The notes under the pieces were generated by a model. It was not told the DNA's origin, searched no databases, and was given only the letters and a program-made list of their open reading frames with translations. DNA of 64,000 nucleotides. Origin: a virus. A program made the translations under genes and the position numbers. Where the stretch lies: positions 45,630 through 109,629 of the IMG/VR virus record IMGVR_UViG_3300046787_000129; one strand, written 5' to 3'. Numbering within the stretch: position 1 is the stretch's first letter; the number at the start of each line of letters is the position of its first letter. Positions 10,201 to 18,987 of this stretch are shown here, piece by piece.

Positions 10201-11459
10201 AGACGTACGATACTGGAACTAAGTATCTAGACATTCAGTCATCAATCATCAACAACGATTTTGAGAGAAACGAAGCAAACAAGAAGAACGCAGACGCTAT
10301 ACTAAAGGCTAACCAGGAAATTCAGGACCTACAGACTGGTGCTGGAAAGACTACTGGTTTGAACCAGTACACAAGCGGCCTAAGCAAGCTTCAGTTTGCA
10401 GAAGATGCCATTAACAAGAGATACGACGAACGTGCCAAGGCTCTTGACAAGGTTGCTACAATTAATCAAAGAATTAATGAGCAGCAAAAGGGTCAGTTAT
10501 CTCTTGCCCAGGCTTTGGCTTCTGGGGATATAGCTGCAGCTGCCCAAGCAGCAGAAAACATGAATGCTCAAAATGCAACAGCTGCCATGGCAGATCAGAA
10601 GACAAACCTTGATGCAGCTAAGCAAAAAGAGCTTGATAAGCAGGTAGTCAATGTAAACGGCAAGCTTATGACTAGAAAAGAAATTGATGAAGCCTCTAAG
10701 GTAATTCAGGAAAGAATTCTAGACATACAGATTAAGCAGCTAGATCCTGCACAGACTGCTCTAGACCTTGCTACACGTGCAAGAGACAAGAGCCTAAAGG
10801 CACTAACTGACCAGAAGGCAGATTGGGATGCTTGGAAGCTAAGTGTCGAGGCAGCAACTACAAGCTTGGCCAAGTACAACAAGGCTCTCGCAGATGCTGG
10901 GCCACAGGCCAAGAATGCGGAAGCAGAAGCCAAGGGGCTTACGGCTACAAAGGCACCAACAACTGCTCCTGGTCCAGGATCTCCAGCACTGTACAAGAGC
11001 TGGAAGGCCGCAGGATCTCCAGATCCAAAGAGATCACCAGACTCATTCTCTAAGTGGGCAGACTCAACCATAATCTACAAGTCTATGGGTGGAATGATTC
11101 CTAACTACTATGCTGCTGGAGGTTTTGCAAAGGGGACAGACACTGTTCCAGCCATGCTTACTCCAGGCGAGTTTGTTGTTCGCAAGTTTGCGGTAGACAA
11201 CTTCGGTGTAGATAAGCTAAATGCCATTAACTCTGGACAGTCTATCGGCACCGATACAGGTAACATACTGACTGCTGTAACCTCTAACACTGGGGTATCA
11301 ACAAGTTCTTCTGCATACACCGACGCTTCAGTGTATAATTATAATGTCAATGTAAATGTTAAGACAGACTCTAACCCAGACCAGATTGCAAGTGCTGTGG
11401 TTACAAGGATTAACCAGGCATCTGGACAGAATATAAGAGGAAACAGATTCTATGGCTAG
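4296..11459 (+). CDS. Tail tape measure protein
   Basis: A 2387-residue protein, by far the longest in the window, directly downstream of the chaperones. It sets tail length and is delivered through the tube during DNA entry. At roughly 0.15 nm per residue this implies a tail near 350 nm (inference). Visible regions are helical, Ala/Gln/Lys-rich segments throughout; a hydrophobic stretch near residues 545-570; a second hydrophobic block near residues 1345-1395 (PLTAAIAGLAIVIAGVIWWM) that could cross the host membrane; and two copies of a Gly/Pro motif typical of tape measures, GGMVRGPGSGTSDSIPANL near residue 675 and GGFAKGTDTVPAMLTPGEF near residue 2275. The ATG at 4296 follows AAAAAGAGGTG. 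It overlaps the next gene by eight bases. Confidence 0.95.
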   Translation: MADIQSNINVNIDTTNALASIKALQSQISAFHTSMARGGAQATSSLAQQQQKLLDGINATGKFSAQVQNIKTTTESFTTALEKNKLSLGQYFKYSVASTKSFGSMFKTEMNVVEKVARERVKSLQTQYINLGRDANGALKAISIRPLLLDLDNMQTKTALAAQKQQILNQLLHQGSTNLLNFGKNTQWAGRQLMVGFTIPLSMAGTAAAKAYMDMEKAAIKIKRVYGDLNTSVKETNQAVDAIKSLAAEYTKYGIAVADTMEMAASAAAMGKTGADLLAQVNQATRLAALGGVEQAQALETTISLTSAFGLSTEMLASKINYLNAVENQTVTSIEDLTIAIPKAGPVVKQLGGDVEDLAFFLTAMREGGINASEGANALKSGLAALINPTGKASEMLAGFGINIKAIVEGNKGDLKKTVIDFATALNTIDPLNRARAIEQMFGKFQFARISTLLQNVTASGSQASKALALANMSSIQLAAMSRKELDRISASPMYKFQKAIADLQVKIAPVGEAFLKAVTPIIGFVSKMLDGFNGMSDQFKNFTVIGVAVLGGLAPVLLMVVGLVANGAANILKFLTQIKSFFNKTSAGQKDLGSSTSYLTTEQIKAEAVAASLDQIHGKLKQTFTSEAGAVDSLTGAYQRYLAATGKYSAPAAKAAPGLFTPVVSKAKGFATGGMVRGPGSGTSDSIPANLSNGEAVIDAETVEKNPAIIAALFAGKTISIPGYSRNNSRDIASSRDYAKFRTYTDATSGLSSGANSALNTGTASPSDIAREYTTSPTRIQGPLIAAVASELTGANTQSQIDQAIKNNPEILSYAKSLSLGIASEVSKITAKTMGDPEYTGAVAKARADIKASPEIAAASEKFFTEPSTYEDDTIERKRSSGRYVAAGREKLRAMGARYTALFKRGMRVAKNLNVDEPQLVDPSAAHMTSPRDMSVSEMDESGMMLGENAQAARDRKAKNEKLVYKQGQSKTKVTVPASASQAQKDDALSAAGVVMADKSLETIGSAAKSRAAIQSPSKEMAKIGEDLAEGAIEGMKSKAKESKTAGKTIYDASGLTSVKAALASGPKMLGPAGAAQVDSYPSPKTQSERVAAVKSPRAASPFMQDVRASAQNAMPRLRVAKQEFVDDMKGAFAQLKNLFRNGGKDMVDATKSGLIQETPRLRVAGKEAGFDYVTALKGGNGSIAAVVTAGNQKIVSAALKEYSEGGFRIAGAVSLGLDKGIAGSVAKGIIAGEKLADSVTDGVIKRSRKQKNLPMGSQGPLEEGGTRGNVFQRAKASAAEKASAAKAGYNKLNSKINISSDGSGTFAKVGAAATTAAFALSGMPGPIGETVSKLLPFMGIMTAVSGIMSMFNLQVVNGAIALGAFSLPIIPLTAAIAGLAIVIAGVIWWMNAVNDAKKEELAQINNTTTAQKNAAKSIAELGKLAGITPGQSRGEIAKTALAAGIGTKQASDVNILLESEEFKDPESAINKMISGIKGMSNVAAKDFLATYANQLKGFGFDDKTIESILNAIKIKANKTDLKLDFASVDINTKKGQAQVSEGIKNALAGVSDQDAKDVAAKKSVAANPVIGQDGNGNDIYLSDIKKNRAKNAAIVEDPTKKGTAEYDAAKKQLAEQDKTIAAQKVIADNSMKVINKDTKVAKTNAALKEGATAVTTTIDSALSQFSAKTMTKANFDKTIKATIAGLKSGKAAAATMGAALKGLGPAATAGGSKIAGLTAKTLANGTAFDTTKAQVELYAIVAGNPEIGDKLLQDIAKIDTTAAGAAQQIQNLINVAKGGSISTSAGVTNPEIVTDTTGGGDGGSDPAQLLKDTKAAVQSNIMSINLMKKGYNAEFIASIAGADAATQKYYTTMKNGIPVLNAQGRALLAAYNTKAISDFLIAQKQLVAGAAMELSARKTLSAAGLDEETVKEMAARADVQAALAAAKAAVGKNAQAKAIKSVVDGLKAEKAAADSLSTTVAQDKFQKTYDTGTKYLDIQSSIINNDFERNEANKKNADAILKANQEIQDLQTGAGKTTGLNQYTSGLSKLQFAEDAINKRYDERAKALDKVATINQRINEQQKGQLSLAQALASGDIAAAAQAAENMNAQNATAAMADQKTNLDAAKQKELDKQVVNVNGKLMTRKEIDEASKVIQERILDIQIKQLDPAQTALDLATRARDKSLKALTDQKADWDAWKLSVEAATTSLAKYNKALADAGPQAKNAEAEAKGLTATKAPTTAPGPGSPALYKSWKAAGSPDPKRSPDSFSKWADSTIIYKSMGGMIPNYYAAGGFAKGTDTVPAMLTPGEFVVRKFAVDNFGVDKLNAINSGQSIGTDTGNILTAVTSNTGVSTSSSAYTDASVYNYNVNVNVKTDSNPDQIASAVVTRINQASGQNIRGNRFYG

Positions 11460-12111
11460 TAACCAGTATATATCTAATAAGAAGAGATTTCAAAGACCAC
11501 AGGCTATTCTTTGGGCAAACAACCCTGGAACCCTTGTAAATGGAACATACTCTCCAGACGGATATGAGGTTGGAACTAACCTTTCACAATCTGGAGGTAG
11601 CTCACTTGAAAATAGCTTCCTGATTTTATCTGACCATAATAGAGGACCTTTAGAGTTTAAACCAACAAGGATAGATAAGAAAGAGCGTATGATCAATGGC
11701 CGTATGCGTTCATATCACATTGCAGACAAGCTAACCCTGTCAACCTCTTGGACAATGCTTCCTTCAAGGTCATACGCTGAATTCCCAGACTTTGACTCTA
11801 CCACTGGATTATCCCTGCTAGCAGGAAAGTCTGGAAGTTTCACATCTGCTGACTCAGAGTACACTGCAGATGGTGGGGCAGGTGGAGTTGACATTCTTAA
11901 CTGGTATGAAAATCACCAAGGTCCATTCTGGGTATACCTAGCCTACGATAGACTAGATAACTTTGAAGACGCTACAAACCAGTACAACCGACTTAATCAA
12001 TACAATCAGATTGTAGAAATGTACATCTCTGACATCAGCTATAGCGTAGAGAGTCGTTCTAATAATCGTGGAGATCTCTGGAATATTTCGGTTACCCTGG
12101 AAGAGGCATAA
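11452..12111 (+). CDS. Minor tail protein (distal tail candidate)
   Basis: A 219-residue soluble protein that overlaps the tape measure gene (eight bases) and the next tail gene (one base). The gene after the tape measure in siphophages usually encodes the distal tail (Dit-like) or another tip hub component. The sequence ends in a DISYSVESRSNNRGDLWNI segment that looks like a beta-sandwich edge. No catalytic motif is seen. The role is inferred from position. Confidence 0.6.
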   Translation: MASNQYISNKKRFQRPQAILWANNPGTLVNGTYSPDGYEVGTNLSQSGGSSLENSFLILSDHNRGPLEFKPTRIDKKERMINGRMRSYHIADKLTLSTSWTMLPSRSYAEFPDFDSTTGLSLLAGKSGSFTSADSEYTADGGAGGVDILNWYENHQGPFWVYLAYDRLDNFEDATNQYNRLNQYNQIVEMYISDISYSVESRSNNRGDLWNISVTLEEA

Positions 12112-15100
12112 TGTTTTCCAACCTAGAATTAAGACAACACCTATCTTCTTCTTCAACGGTAAAGTCCCAGTCAGTAATCATCTCTGAATGGAACATGAAC
12201 CTACTAGACAACATAGTAGCCATTGGAAATTATAGATACAGGAAGAACACTGCTGGCAAGTATTCATCAATTCCAAACGTATTCGATGCCAACGATTCTG
12301 GAAACTACTATACAGACGCTACATACTCAGACATAACTGTAGATGGCGGACTAGATGATACCGATGATACGCCAGTTTTCTTTGTTAGCAAGAAGCAAAA
12401 AGAAGGCTTGCTATATTCTCTAGAGGATTGCTTTGGTAGAGTAAGGCCAAGATCTGGAATCAATAAGGCCAGGGTAGGAATAACAAAGTACCTGCACCAC
12501 TCTAACATAGACATGTTTAATCGTCCTAGATACTACATGGCTGACAAGACAGATAAGTTTAAGTACTGGACATCGTTCAGAACAGAGTCTGGCAAGGAGT
12601 ATGGAATTGCCAATAAGACCATAAATGGCAAACACTACATTGACGACGCAGCTCCTTTCGTAGTTTATAAAGAGCAAGTTCCAGTAAACAGGGTTGTAGT
12701 GAAGATGCAGACAAGTGTGGGAAACGTAAATCTTGGGCCATTCTCTACTCCTAGCGGTCAGATGGATGACCCATTCTTTGGATATCAAAATCAGACAACC
12801 CCTACCAGATGGAAGATTCAATCTCTAGACAACAAAAATAATTGGGTAGATCTAATTAAGTTTGACGAGACATCTAAGAGAAGAGACGGATCAGAAGTAA
12901 TTGGACCAGATGGATACGTTGAGATCTCTTATGGACTAGTAGTTCCAAACCAGTTTAAAGATACCTTTGTGTTTAATGGAGAGGTAACCTCTGAACTCAT
13001 ATTGCCAACCGATAGCCACGACGGACACGCATACTTGGTCAAGACCAATTCTTCAGAGATCGGGACCATGTACATTTGGTCTTCAGATAGATACCTAAAG
13101 TTTAAGCCAGTTTATAACTGGCAGCTAGAAGACTATGCAACAAGTCCAGCAACTCCATTTGTAACATCTACAACGGTACACGACTCATTCTCCGAGCCAA
13201 CTACAGGAAAGTCTAAGTTTAGAGAGTTTACCTTTATCTCTGGGCTAAGAGTTGTTGTAGATACAATGAACAAGTCAGAGTCAACCTTTGACTTAATCGA
13301 GCTATCTCCAAGACTAGCGGTAGACATGTCTGGAAAGACTCAGAACTTTTCTGTAAAGAAGCCAGCTTCAGATTTGGGTATTACTGGATTGCCAGTTGGA
13401 CAACTTCTCGCAGGTACTGGATCGCTAACTTTGTTTGACTATGACCAATCATTCAATGTTAACAATGCGTACGATGCCACAAGTAATCCAAATGGAAGCA
13501 TCGTAGCCAAGTATACGGCTAGAAACATTCAGACAAAAATCTACGAAGTTATTTGTGACGTGTTTGGCAAAGATGTATTCGTGCCAATTAAGACCATGTA
13601 TTCAGACGGATTCCCAACTATCAATAATACCGATAGAACGGTATCAATTAATCTAAGAGACCTATACTACTACCTAGAGTCTACTACTGCCCCAGAACTT
13701 CTAATCCAGGATGTATCTTTATCTTATGCAGTATCTATTCTTCTAGACTCTATTGGATTTTCAAACTACGTATTTAAGCGAGTAGAAGGAGAGAGCGATC
13801 CAATAATCCCATTCTTCTTTGTAAGTCCTAAGCAGTCTGTTGCCCAGGTTCTGCAGAGCTTGGCGGTATCCACACAGACAGCAATGTTCCTAAATGAAGA
13901 GAACACCTTTGTACTCATGAGCAAGCAGTACCTGATGCCATCAGAAACCGACAGAGACGTTGACATGACTCTATTTGGATCTCAGGATACAGAAACCTAT
14001 GACTACGATGGCGATGATAGATATTCTGTAATAAAGAATAAGAGAGCTGTAGGAAAGACAATAGCCAACATTATAGATATTGCCTCACAGGATAACAATA
14101 TTTACAACGATGGAAAGATTTCTTATACTACCAGATCTATTCAGAAGAGCTACGGGTCTCTAAAGCAGGCGTACCTTCTCGATGAGAACAAGACCTGGAT
14201 ATACAAGCCTGCAGTTCTCTGGGAAGTCTCTGGAAGCGGAAACACCAAGTCTATAAATGAAGAGGTAGGAAACCAGGGTAAGTATAACCTTGCAGCAATA
14301 CCACTAAATACAACACTATCCGATAGCCTACCAGAGGTAGTTAACGGAGTAGTCGTAAACAACATTATTGATCTTGGTGAGGCAGTATACTGGATGCCAA
14401 GATACAATGGATACTTCTATGCAAATGGCGAAATCATCAAGTATGACGCTGTAGAGTATAACGTGGCATCTATTGGAAATGTTTGGATTACAAGCATTCA
14501 GGACTACCAGAAGTACTTCTCAAAAATCTCTTTCAATGGAAAGATCTATCCAACTGGTAGAGTTAGAATCTACTCAGAGCCAAACTACGAGACTTTAAAT
14601 GGCGTAACCACTCTGAAGCTTGGAGCTGTTGCAAAGCACGGAAGAGCTCAATTTGGAACTACTATCACTACTCACAACGCTGGAATAGCTAACAACTGGA
14701 CAAGCTCTGACTATGTAGGTGGAGTTGATATGGAGTCAAAGTATCTAGTTAATCCAGCACTAACAGTCCCATCAACTACACCTGGTGCTGCAGGAGTAAG
14801 CAAGTCCAAGGCTACAGAGGCTGCTCGCTCTGGAATCATCAAGAACTTCTTAAGTGAGTCATATTCTCAGGAGTCAGACATCCTTGAGGATGCAGAAAAA
14901 GATGGTAGAACGGTTCAGTCTTCTGCTCTAGTTATAACTGGACCACAGTTTAAGACAGACGAGTCTCCACAAGACTTTGTCTCATACGTCTACAAGCCAC
15001 TTGCTCCAACCATAGTCATTTCTGCTGTATCTAAGACTGAGACTACGGTTACATACACAACATCCACAATACACGGTATCCGTGTAGGGGAAAAGGTATC

Positions 15101-16706
15101 GATTACTGGAGTAAACCCAACAGCCTACAACCTATCTAATCAGGCTGTAACAGCTGTCACAGCAACAACCTTTACTGTTTCTAAGACCATCACTCCAGCA
15201 TATGTATCTGGTGGTATGGCAAAGGTAACTAGTGCTGGCATATCATACAAGCACTTTGGAACCAGAATGAGAGTTGTCGGTAAGATTGAGAACGACAAGA
15301 ATAAGGTTCAGACAGCTGCTGGTGCCACACCAATGTACACTATTGTTCCAGCAACTGCAGATGCTCCAATCACCATCTCTGGTGGTGGAGGTGGTGTAGC
15401 GGTATTGCTAAACCCATCTACAAACGAGGGGTACTACTTTGAGATCACTGCACTATCAGAAGCCAATATGGAGCAGTACGATAAGGCAGAGAATGTAAAG
15501 AACATCATGTTCTACAAGATTCAGAAGAACGCATCATCTAACAAGGCTGTTCCTCTATTCCTCAACCAGGCTGGAACAAAAGATCCTTGGGTAGGTGGGC
15601 TAACCCAGATACTTGTTGACGACGGTAGATTTACTGGACAGTCAAGAGTTGTATCCACTGAGAAGAATACTGTATATGATATCTCTGTAGAGTATCAGGA
15701 TATTGGATCTATCAGAAGGTTCTTTCTTTATATAAATAACAATCAGGTTGCAACCCTAGACGACCTAAGTCCTCTACCAGTTTATAATAACATGGCACTA
15801 TTCGTTCGTGGTGGGTCTAAGTGTATGTTCGAGAACATCTACGCTTTGGCTGGTAACTATTCTAACAATAGCAACTACGCACTAGAGCCAGTAACCAGCT
15901 CTGCATTCGGTGATCCAAGCCTAAGTGCGAATGAGTCATTCAGAAAGTATGCCGTGAGTGGAATGATTCAGTCAACCTATCTTTCGGGGGTAAGTGCTAC
16001 TGAGCCACCAAAGCATAACCTATACTATGAAGAGTTCGGAACTATCATGAGAGAGGCATCATACTTTAATGTTAAGTACGACAAAGCCTATCCAGCACTT
16101 TATGCAAAGATTGCTCCAACATTCAACAGCATTAGAGGCTATACTGTATCAGGTTTCCACGGTGGATCATACGGGGCAGAGTTCCTAGTGTTCAATGCTA
16201 CAGACTCATCTCTAAACCTAGATGAGACATCTGGAAACTACCTACGCATTTTGGGAATCACCTTTACACAGGCTTCTCAGAATGACTACACTGTTGACGA
16301 CTACTTCTCTAAGAAGAGCGACTTCTCTAATCCAGAAATATCTACTGGGGTAGTTGCTGAGTCACCTCTCAAGGTAAAGAAAGACTTCTATGATGTAAAG
16401 AACTCTAGGTCTATGTATGGTAGAAACGAGTTCTCACTAGATGCAACCTATATTCAGAGCAGAGACTCCGCAACCGAAATGATGTCTTGGATTATTTCTA
16501 AGGTTATGAAGCCACGTAAGTCTATTGGTGTAAAGATATTTGCTAATCCAACCATTCAGCTTGGTGACCTTGTAAAGATCGACTATGTTAAAGATGGCGT
16601 ATCGCAGCTATCAAATCCAGACACTAGGTTTGTAGTGTACAATATTGAGTACAGCAAGTCTAGCAACGGACCAGAGATGACTGTTTATTTGAGTGAGGTA
16701 GTGTAG
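12111..16706 (+). CDS. Large tail tip/hub protein with inserted beta module
   Basis: A 1531-residue protein, second after the tape measure, the usual place of the tail hub or baseplate protein. The last 100 residues (IISKVMKPRKSIGVKIFANP, then IQLGDLVKIDY and RFVVYNIEYS) resemble the hub fold that closes many siphophage tip proteins. Residues about 967-1038 hold a beta module (HGIRVGEKVSITGVNPTAYN) also found in the proteins encoded at 17599 and 18987. Residues about 1150-1240 (ILVDDGRFTGQSRVVSTEK, then IYALAGNYS) look like a concanavalin/laminin-G type carbohydrate-binding sandwich. It is probably involved in host contact. No protease or hydrolase motif was recognised. Confidence 0.7.
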   Translation: MFSNLELRQHLSSSSTVKSQSVIISEWNMNLLDNIVAIGNYRYRKNTAGKYSSIPNVFDANDSGNYYTDATYSDITVDGGLDDTDDTPVFFVSKKQKEGLLYSLEDCFGRVRPRSGINKARVGITKYLHHSNIDMFNRPRYYMADKTDKFKYWTSFRTESGKEYGIANKTINGKHYIDDAAPFVVYKEQVPVNRVVVKMQTSVGNVNLGPFSTPSGQMDDPFFGYQNQTTPTRWKIQSLDNKNNWVDLIKFDETSKRRDGSEVIGPDGYVEISYGLVVPNQFKDTFVFNGEVTSELILPTDSHDGHAYLVKTNSSEIGTMYIWSSDRYLKFKPVYNWQLEDYATSPATPFVTSTTVHDSFSEPTTGKSKFREFTFISGLRVVVDTMNKSESTFDLIELSPRLAVDMSGKTQNFSVKKPASDLGITGLPVGQLLAGTGSLTLFDYDQSFNVNNAYDATSNPNGSIVAKYTARNIQTKIYEVICDVFGKDVFVPIKTMYSDGFPTINNTDRTVSINLRDLYYYLESTTAPELLIQDVSLSYAVSILLDSIGFSNYVFKRVEGESDPIIPFFFVSPKQSVAQVLQSLAVSTQTAMFLNEENTFVLMSKQYLMPSETDRDVDMTLFGSQDTETYDYDGDDRYSVIKNKRAVGKTIANIIDIASQDNNIYNDGKISYTTRSIQKSYGSLKQAYLLDENKTWIYKPAVLWEVSGSGNTKSINEEVGNQGKYNLAAIPLNTTLSDSLPEVVNGVVVNNIIDLGEAVYWMPRYNGYFYANGEIIKYDAVEYNVASIGNVWITSIQDYQKYFSKISFNGKIYPTGRVRIYSEPNYETLNGVTTLKLGAVAKHGRAQFGTTITTHNAGIANNWTSSDYVGGVDMESKYLVNPALTVPSTTPGAAGVSKSKATEAARSGIIKNFLSESYSQESDILEDAEKDGRTVQSSALVITGPQFKTDESPQDFVSYVYKPLAPTIVISAVSKTETTVTYTTSTIHGIRVGEKVSITGVNPTAYNLSNQAVTAVTATTFTVSKTITPAYVSGGMAKVTSAGISYKHFGTRMRVVGKIENDKNKVQTAAGATPMYTIVPATADAPITISGGGGGVAVLLNPSTNEGYYFEITALSEANMEQYDKAENVKNIMFYKIQKNASSNKAVPLFLNQAGTKDPWVGGLTQILVDDGRFTGQSRVVSTEKNTVYDISVEYQDIGSIRRFFLYINNNQVATLDDLSPLPVYNNMALFVRGGSKCMFENIYALAGNYSNNSNYALEPVTSSAFGDPSLSANESFRKYAVSGMIQSTYLSGVSATEPPKHNLYYEEFGTIMREASYFNVKYDKAYPALYAKIAPTFNSIRGYTVSGFHGGSYGAEFLVFNATDSSLNLDETSGNYLRILGITFTQASQNDYTVDDYFSKKSDFSNPEISTGVVAESPLKVKKDFYDVKNSRSMYGRNEFSLDATYIQSRDSATEMMSWIISKVMKPRKSIGVKIFANPTIQLGDLVKIDYVKDGVSQLSNPDTRFVVYNIEYSKSSNGPEMTVYLSEVV

Positions 16707-16707
16707 C

Positions 16708-17574
16708 ATGGCTAGCAAGGGTATCCCTAATTTTGAAACAGTTGTGTCTGCAGCCTCAAAAGCCCAAGGAGCAGTCAGAGAAGCTGGAATGGCCACCGCT
16801 GGTGCTAAGGCAGCAGCCGCAGCAACTGCAACAGGTGCAACACGTGAAGCAGGTATGGCTGCTGCAGACAAAGCCGCAGCGGCAAGAGCAAAAGCCGCAG
16901 CAGACAAGGCTAGGGCAGATGCTGCAGCAAAAGCAAAAGCGGATCAACTTAAAAAGAACTTGGCTGCAAGAGCAAACGCAGCACCAGTGTTAATGAATGA
17001 TGAGATTCTTTCTAGAAGCAAATTCCTACGGGCTGACACAGAAGCAACTCCGCCAAGCGGCAATCAGGCTGCTAGCGGCGTATCAAACGGTGGAAATGCA
17101 GGAGGCTCAGTATCTGCTGCAAACGTTGGAACGCCAACAAATTCTCCAGCAATCAAGGTAGCAACACCAGACATCATAACCATTGATCAGGAAACGCTCC
17201 CTGCAGAGCTAATGACAAGTATGATCTTTGAGAACATTGGTGGGCAAGAACTCTTAAGCATATCAAGACATGACCTGATTTCGGGTAGTAACATGGACTA
17301 TCAAGCAATTAAAAACTTGAGAGATGTCTATCTAAATAACAATCCGCTAAACATAATCCCAATGCCAGACCTTTCTAATAACTATGCAAAGAACTTCCCA
17401 ATAGTTTGGGAAAGCCACATTATAGAAGAGTTCTCCAGCTTAGACTCAACTCATATTTATCTGGACAATGCTAAGAAGGAACTGAACCTATTGGTTACAA
17501 ACATGAAGCCAGGAGAGCAAGTTGAAGTCGAGATTCTGTCATCTGTTACGGGATATAACGCTACCAAGTTTTAA
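16708..17574 (+). CDS. Minor tail protein with Ala-rich coiled coil
   Basis: A 288-residue protein in the tail tip cluster, starting one base after the preceding stop. Residues about 10-90 are an Ala/Lys/Arg-rich heptad-like helix, probably an oligomerising coiled coil, and include two GATREAGMA-like repeats. A flexible Gly/Asn/Ser linker (about 105-150) follows, then a compact C-terminal domain. The layout suggests a trimeric fibre or linker. The Ala-rich part produces long spurious frames on both strands. No family name can be given. Confidence 0.6.
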   Translation: MASKGIPNFETVVSAASKAQGAVREAGMATAGAKAAAAATATGATREAGMAAADKAAAARAKAAADKARADAAAKAKADQLKKNLAARANAAPVLMNDEILSRSKFLRADTEATPPSGNQAASGVSNGGNAGGSVSAANVGTPTNSPAIKVATPDIITIDQETLPAELMTSMIFENIGGQELLSISRHDLISGSNMDYQAIKNLRDVYLNNNPLNIIPMPDLSNNYAKNFPIVWESHIIEEFSSLDSTHIYLDNAKKELNLLVTNMKPGEQVEVEILSSVTGYNATKF

Positions 17575-17583
17575 TGGTACAAT
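17575..17583 (+). promoter_or_regulatory. Extended -10 promoter (TGGTACAAT)
   Basis: TGGTACAAT spans the stop codon region of the preceding gene and lies 15 bases before the ATG at 17599. A ribosome site (AGGAGA at 17589-17594) lies between them. No -35 box is evident. It would start transcription of the late fibre genes. Confidence 0.45.
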
Positions 17584-17598
17584 AGACTAGGAGATAAG

Positions 17599-18987
17599 AT
17601 GATTACTAATACTGGCAAGAACATTCTTGCAAAATACTTAATTGGGCAGGCCCCATCATATGCCTCACACATTGCTATTGGGTGTGGAGCAAAGCCTTTA
17701 GCATCCGACTATGTCTTTTCTAGTCCAGAGCTTACAGCATACTCAAACAAAAAGACCCTAGACTTTGAGATGTTTAGAGCACCAATTGTATCTCGTGGAT
17801 ACGTTAACGAAAACGGTACCCCTAAGATTGTTCTCACAGCAGAACTACCAACAACAGAGAGATATGAGATAACCGAGGTAGGGGTTTACTCATCTGGATC
17901 TAATCCATCTGCAGGAACAGCAGACAGCAAGGCAATCTACGTATTCTCTGAGAACGAGAACTGGGAGTACCACGCAAGCTCATCACCAACAGCTATTCCA
18001 GTTATTGCAGAGCCCCTAGCAACAGTTGATGCACCTAGAATTATTGACCAGACTTCCCCAGTTTTTATTACAAACTCTGATAACAAGACCCTGATGGACG
18101 AGACTAGAATACTTAGATATGAATCTCCTAGATACTTTAACAGAGGAATCTTTATTTCGGGGGACAATTCATCTCTTCAGAACGCAACAGCCACAATTAC
18201 TGGAGTTGTTGGAAACGGAACCACTGTCACATACACTACATCTACAAACCATGGAATTAGAGTTGGAGAAGCGGTAACCATATCTGGAGTAGACCCGTCA
18301 GCATATAACTATTCAGGTGCGACCCAAACAGTTACTGCCGTAACTCCAAAGACCTTCTCTCTAGCTAAGACAACAACCACAAGCTATGTTTCTGGCGGTA
18401 CCGTAACTACTCAAAGACTTGCAATACCTACAGGAGCAAACCACATTCACTTAGTAAACTCTAAGCTAAGTCTTTCAAGCAACCTTCCAAAGGATCAGCT
18501 AAAACTTGCATTTGCTGTTGTGAATAAAGATGCGTCTGATAGTGCAATTCCAGCAAAGGTCAGACTGGTAGTGGAGTTTGGACCAACAGATGACTCATCG
18601 TCCAGCACTGACTGGGCTAGATTTGAAGTTGACATAGCACACTCACTGACCCCGACAGGACCATATCAGCAAGACTTGTCTACCAATAGGTACGTCGTGG
18701 TAACGAAAGAGCTACAGGAGCTTTACCAGGGAGACACCTTTACCTGGAACAATGTTAGCGTGGCCAAGATCTATGCATCTGTGCTAGATTCGAACGATGA
18801 ACCTACTGGAGACTTCTATGTAGCACTAGATGCAATAAGACTAGAGAACCTTACATCCGCTAACCCTCTATATGGGCTTACAGGATACACGGTAGTAAAG
18901 AACGTTCAGTCTAAGACAGTGGTAAAACTATCAAACACTACCAACCTAGTAGAGTTTAGGTTTGCTCTTGGCGTAGAGGTGGCCTAA
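17599..18987 (+). CDS. Tail fibre/collar-like structural protein
   Basis: A 462-residue protein. The first 150 residues (TNTGKNILAKYLIGQAPSYA, then HIAIGCGAKPL and RYEITEVGVYS) resemble the N-terminal domains of phage tail-fibre attachment proteins that start with a NTGK.ll..yl pattern. Residues about 195-271 hold the beta module shared with the neighbouring tail proteins (HGIRVGEAVTISGVDPSAYN). The C-terminal 190 residues are beta-rich. It has its own promoter and an AGGAGA ribosome site, and overlaps the next gene by TAATG. It is likely exposed at the tail tip; the receptor is unknown. Confidence 0.6.
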   Translation: MITNTGKNILAKYLIGQAPSYASHIAIGCGAKPLASDYVFSSPELTAYSNKKTLDFEMFRAPIVSRGYVNENGTPKIVLTAELPTTERYEITEVGVYSSGSNPSAGTADSKAIYVFSENENWEYHASSSPTAIPVIAEPLATVDAPRIIDQTSPVFITNSDNKTLMDETRILRYESPRYFNRGIFISGDNSSLQNATATITGVVGNGTTVTYTTSTNHGIRVGEAVTISGVDPSAYNYSGATQTVTAVTPKTFSLAKTTTTSYVSGGTVTTQRLAIPTGANHIHLVNSKLSLSSNLPKDQLKLAFAVVNKDASDSAIPAKVRLVVEFGPTDDSSSSTDWARFEVDIAHSLTPTGPYQQDLSTNRYVVVTKELQELYQGDTFTWNNVSVAKIYASVLDSNDEPTGDFYVALDAIRLENLTSANPLYGLTGYTVVKNVQSKTVVKLSNTTNLVEFRFALGVEVA

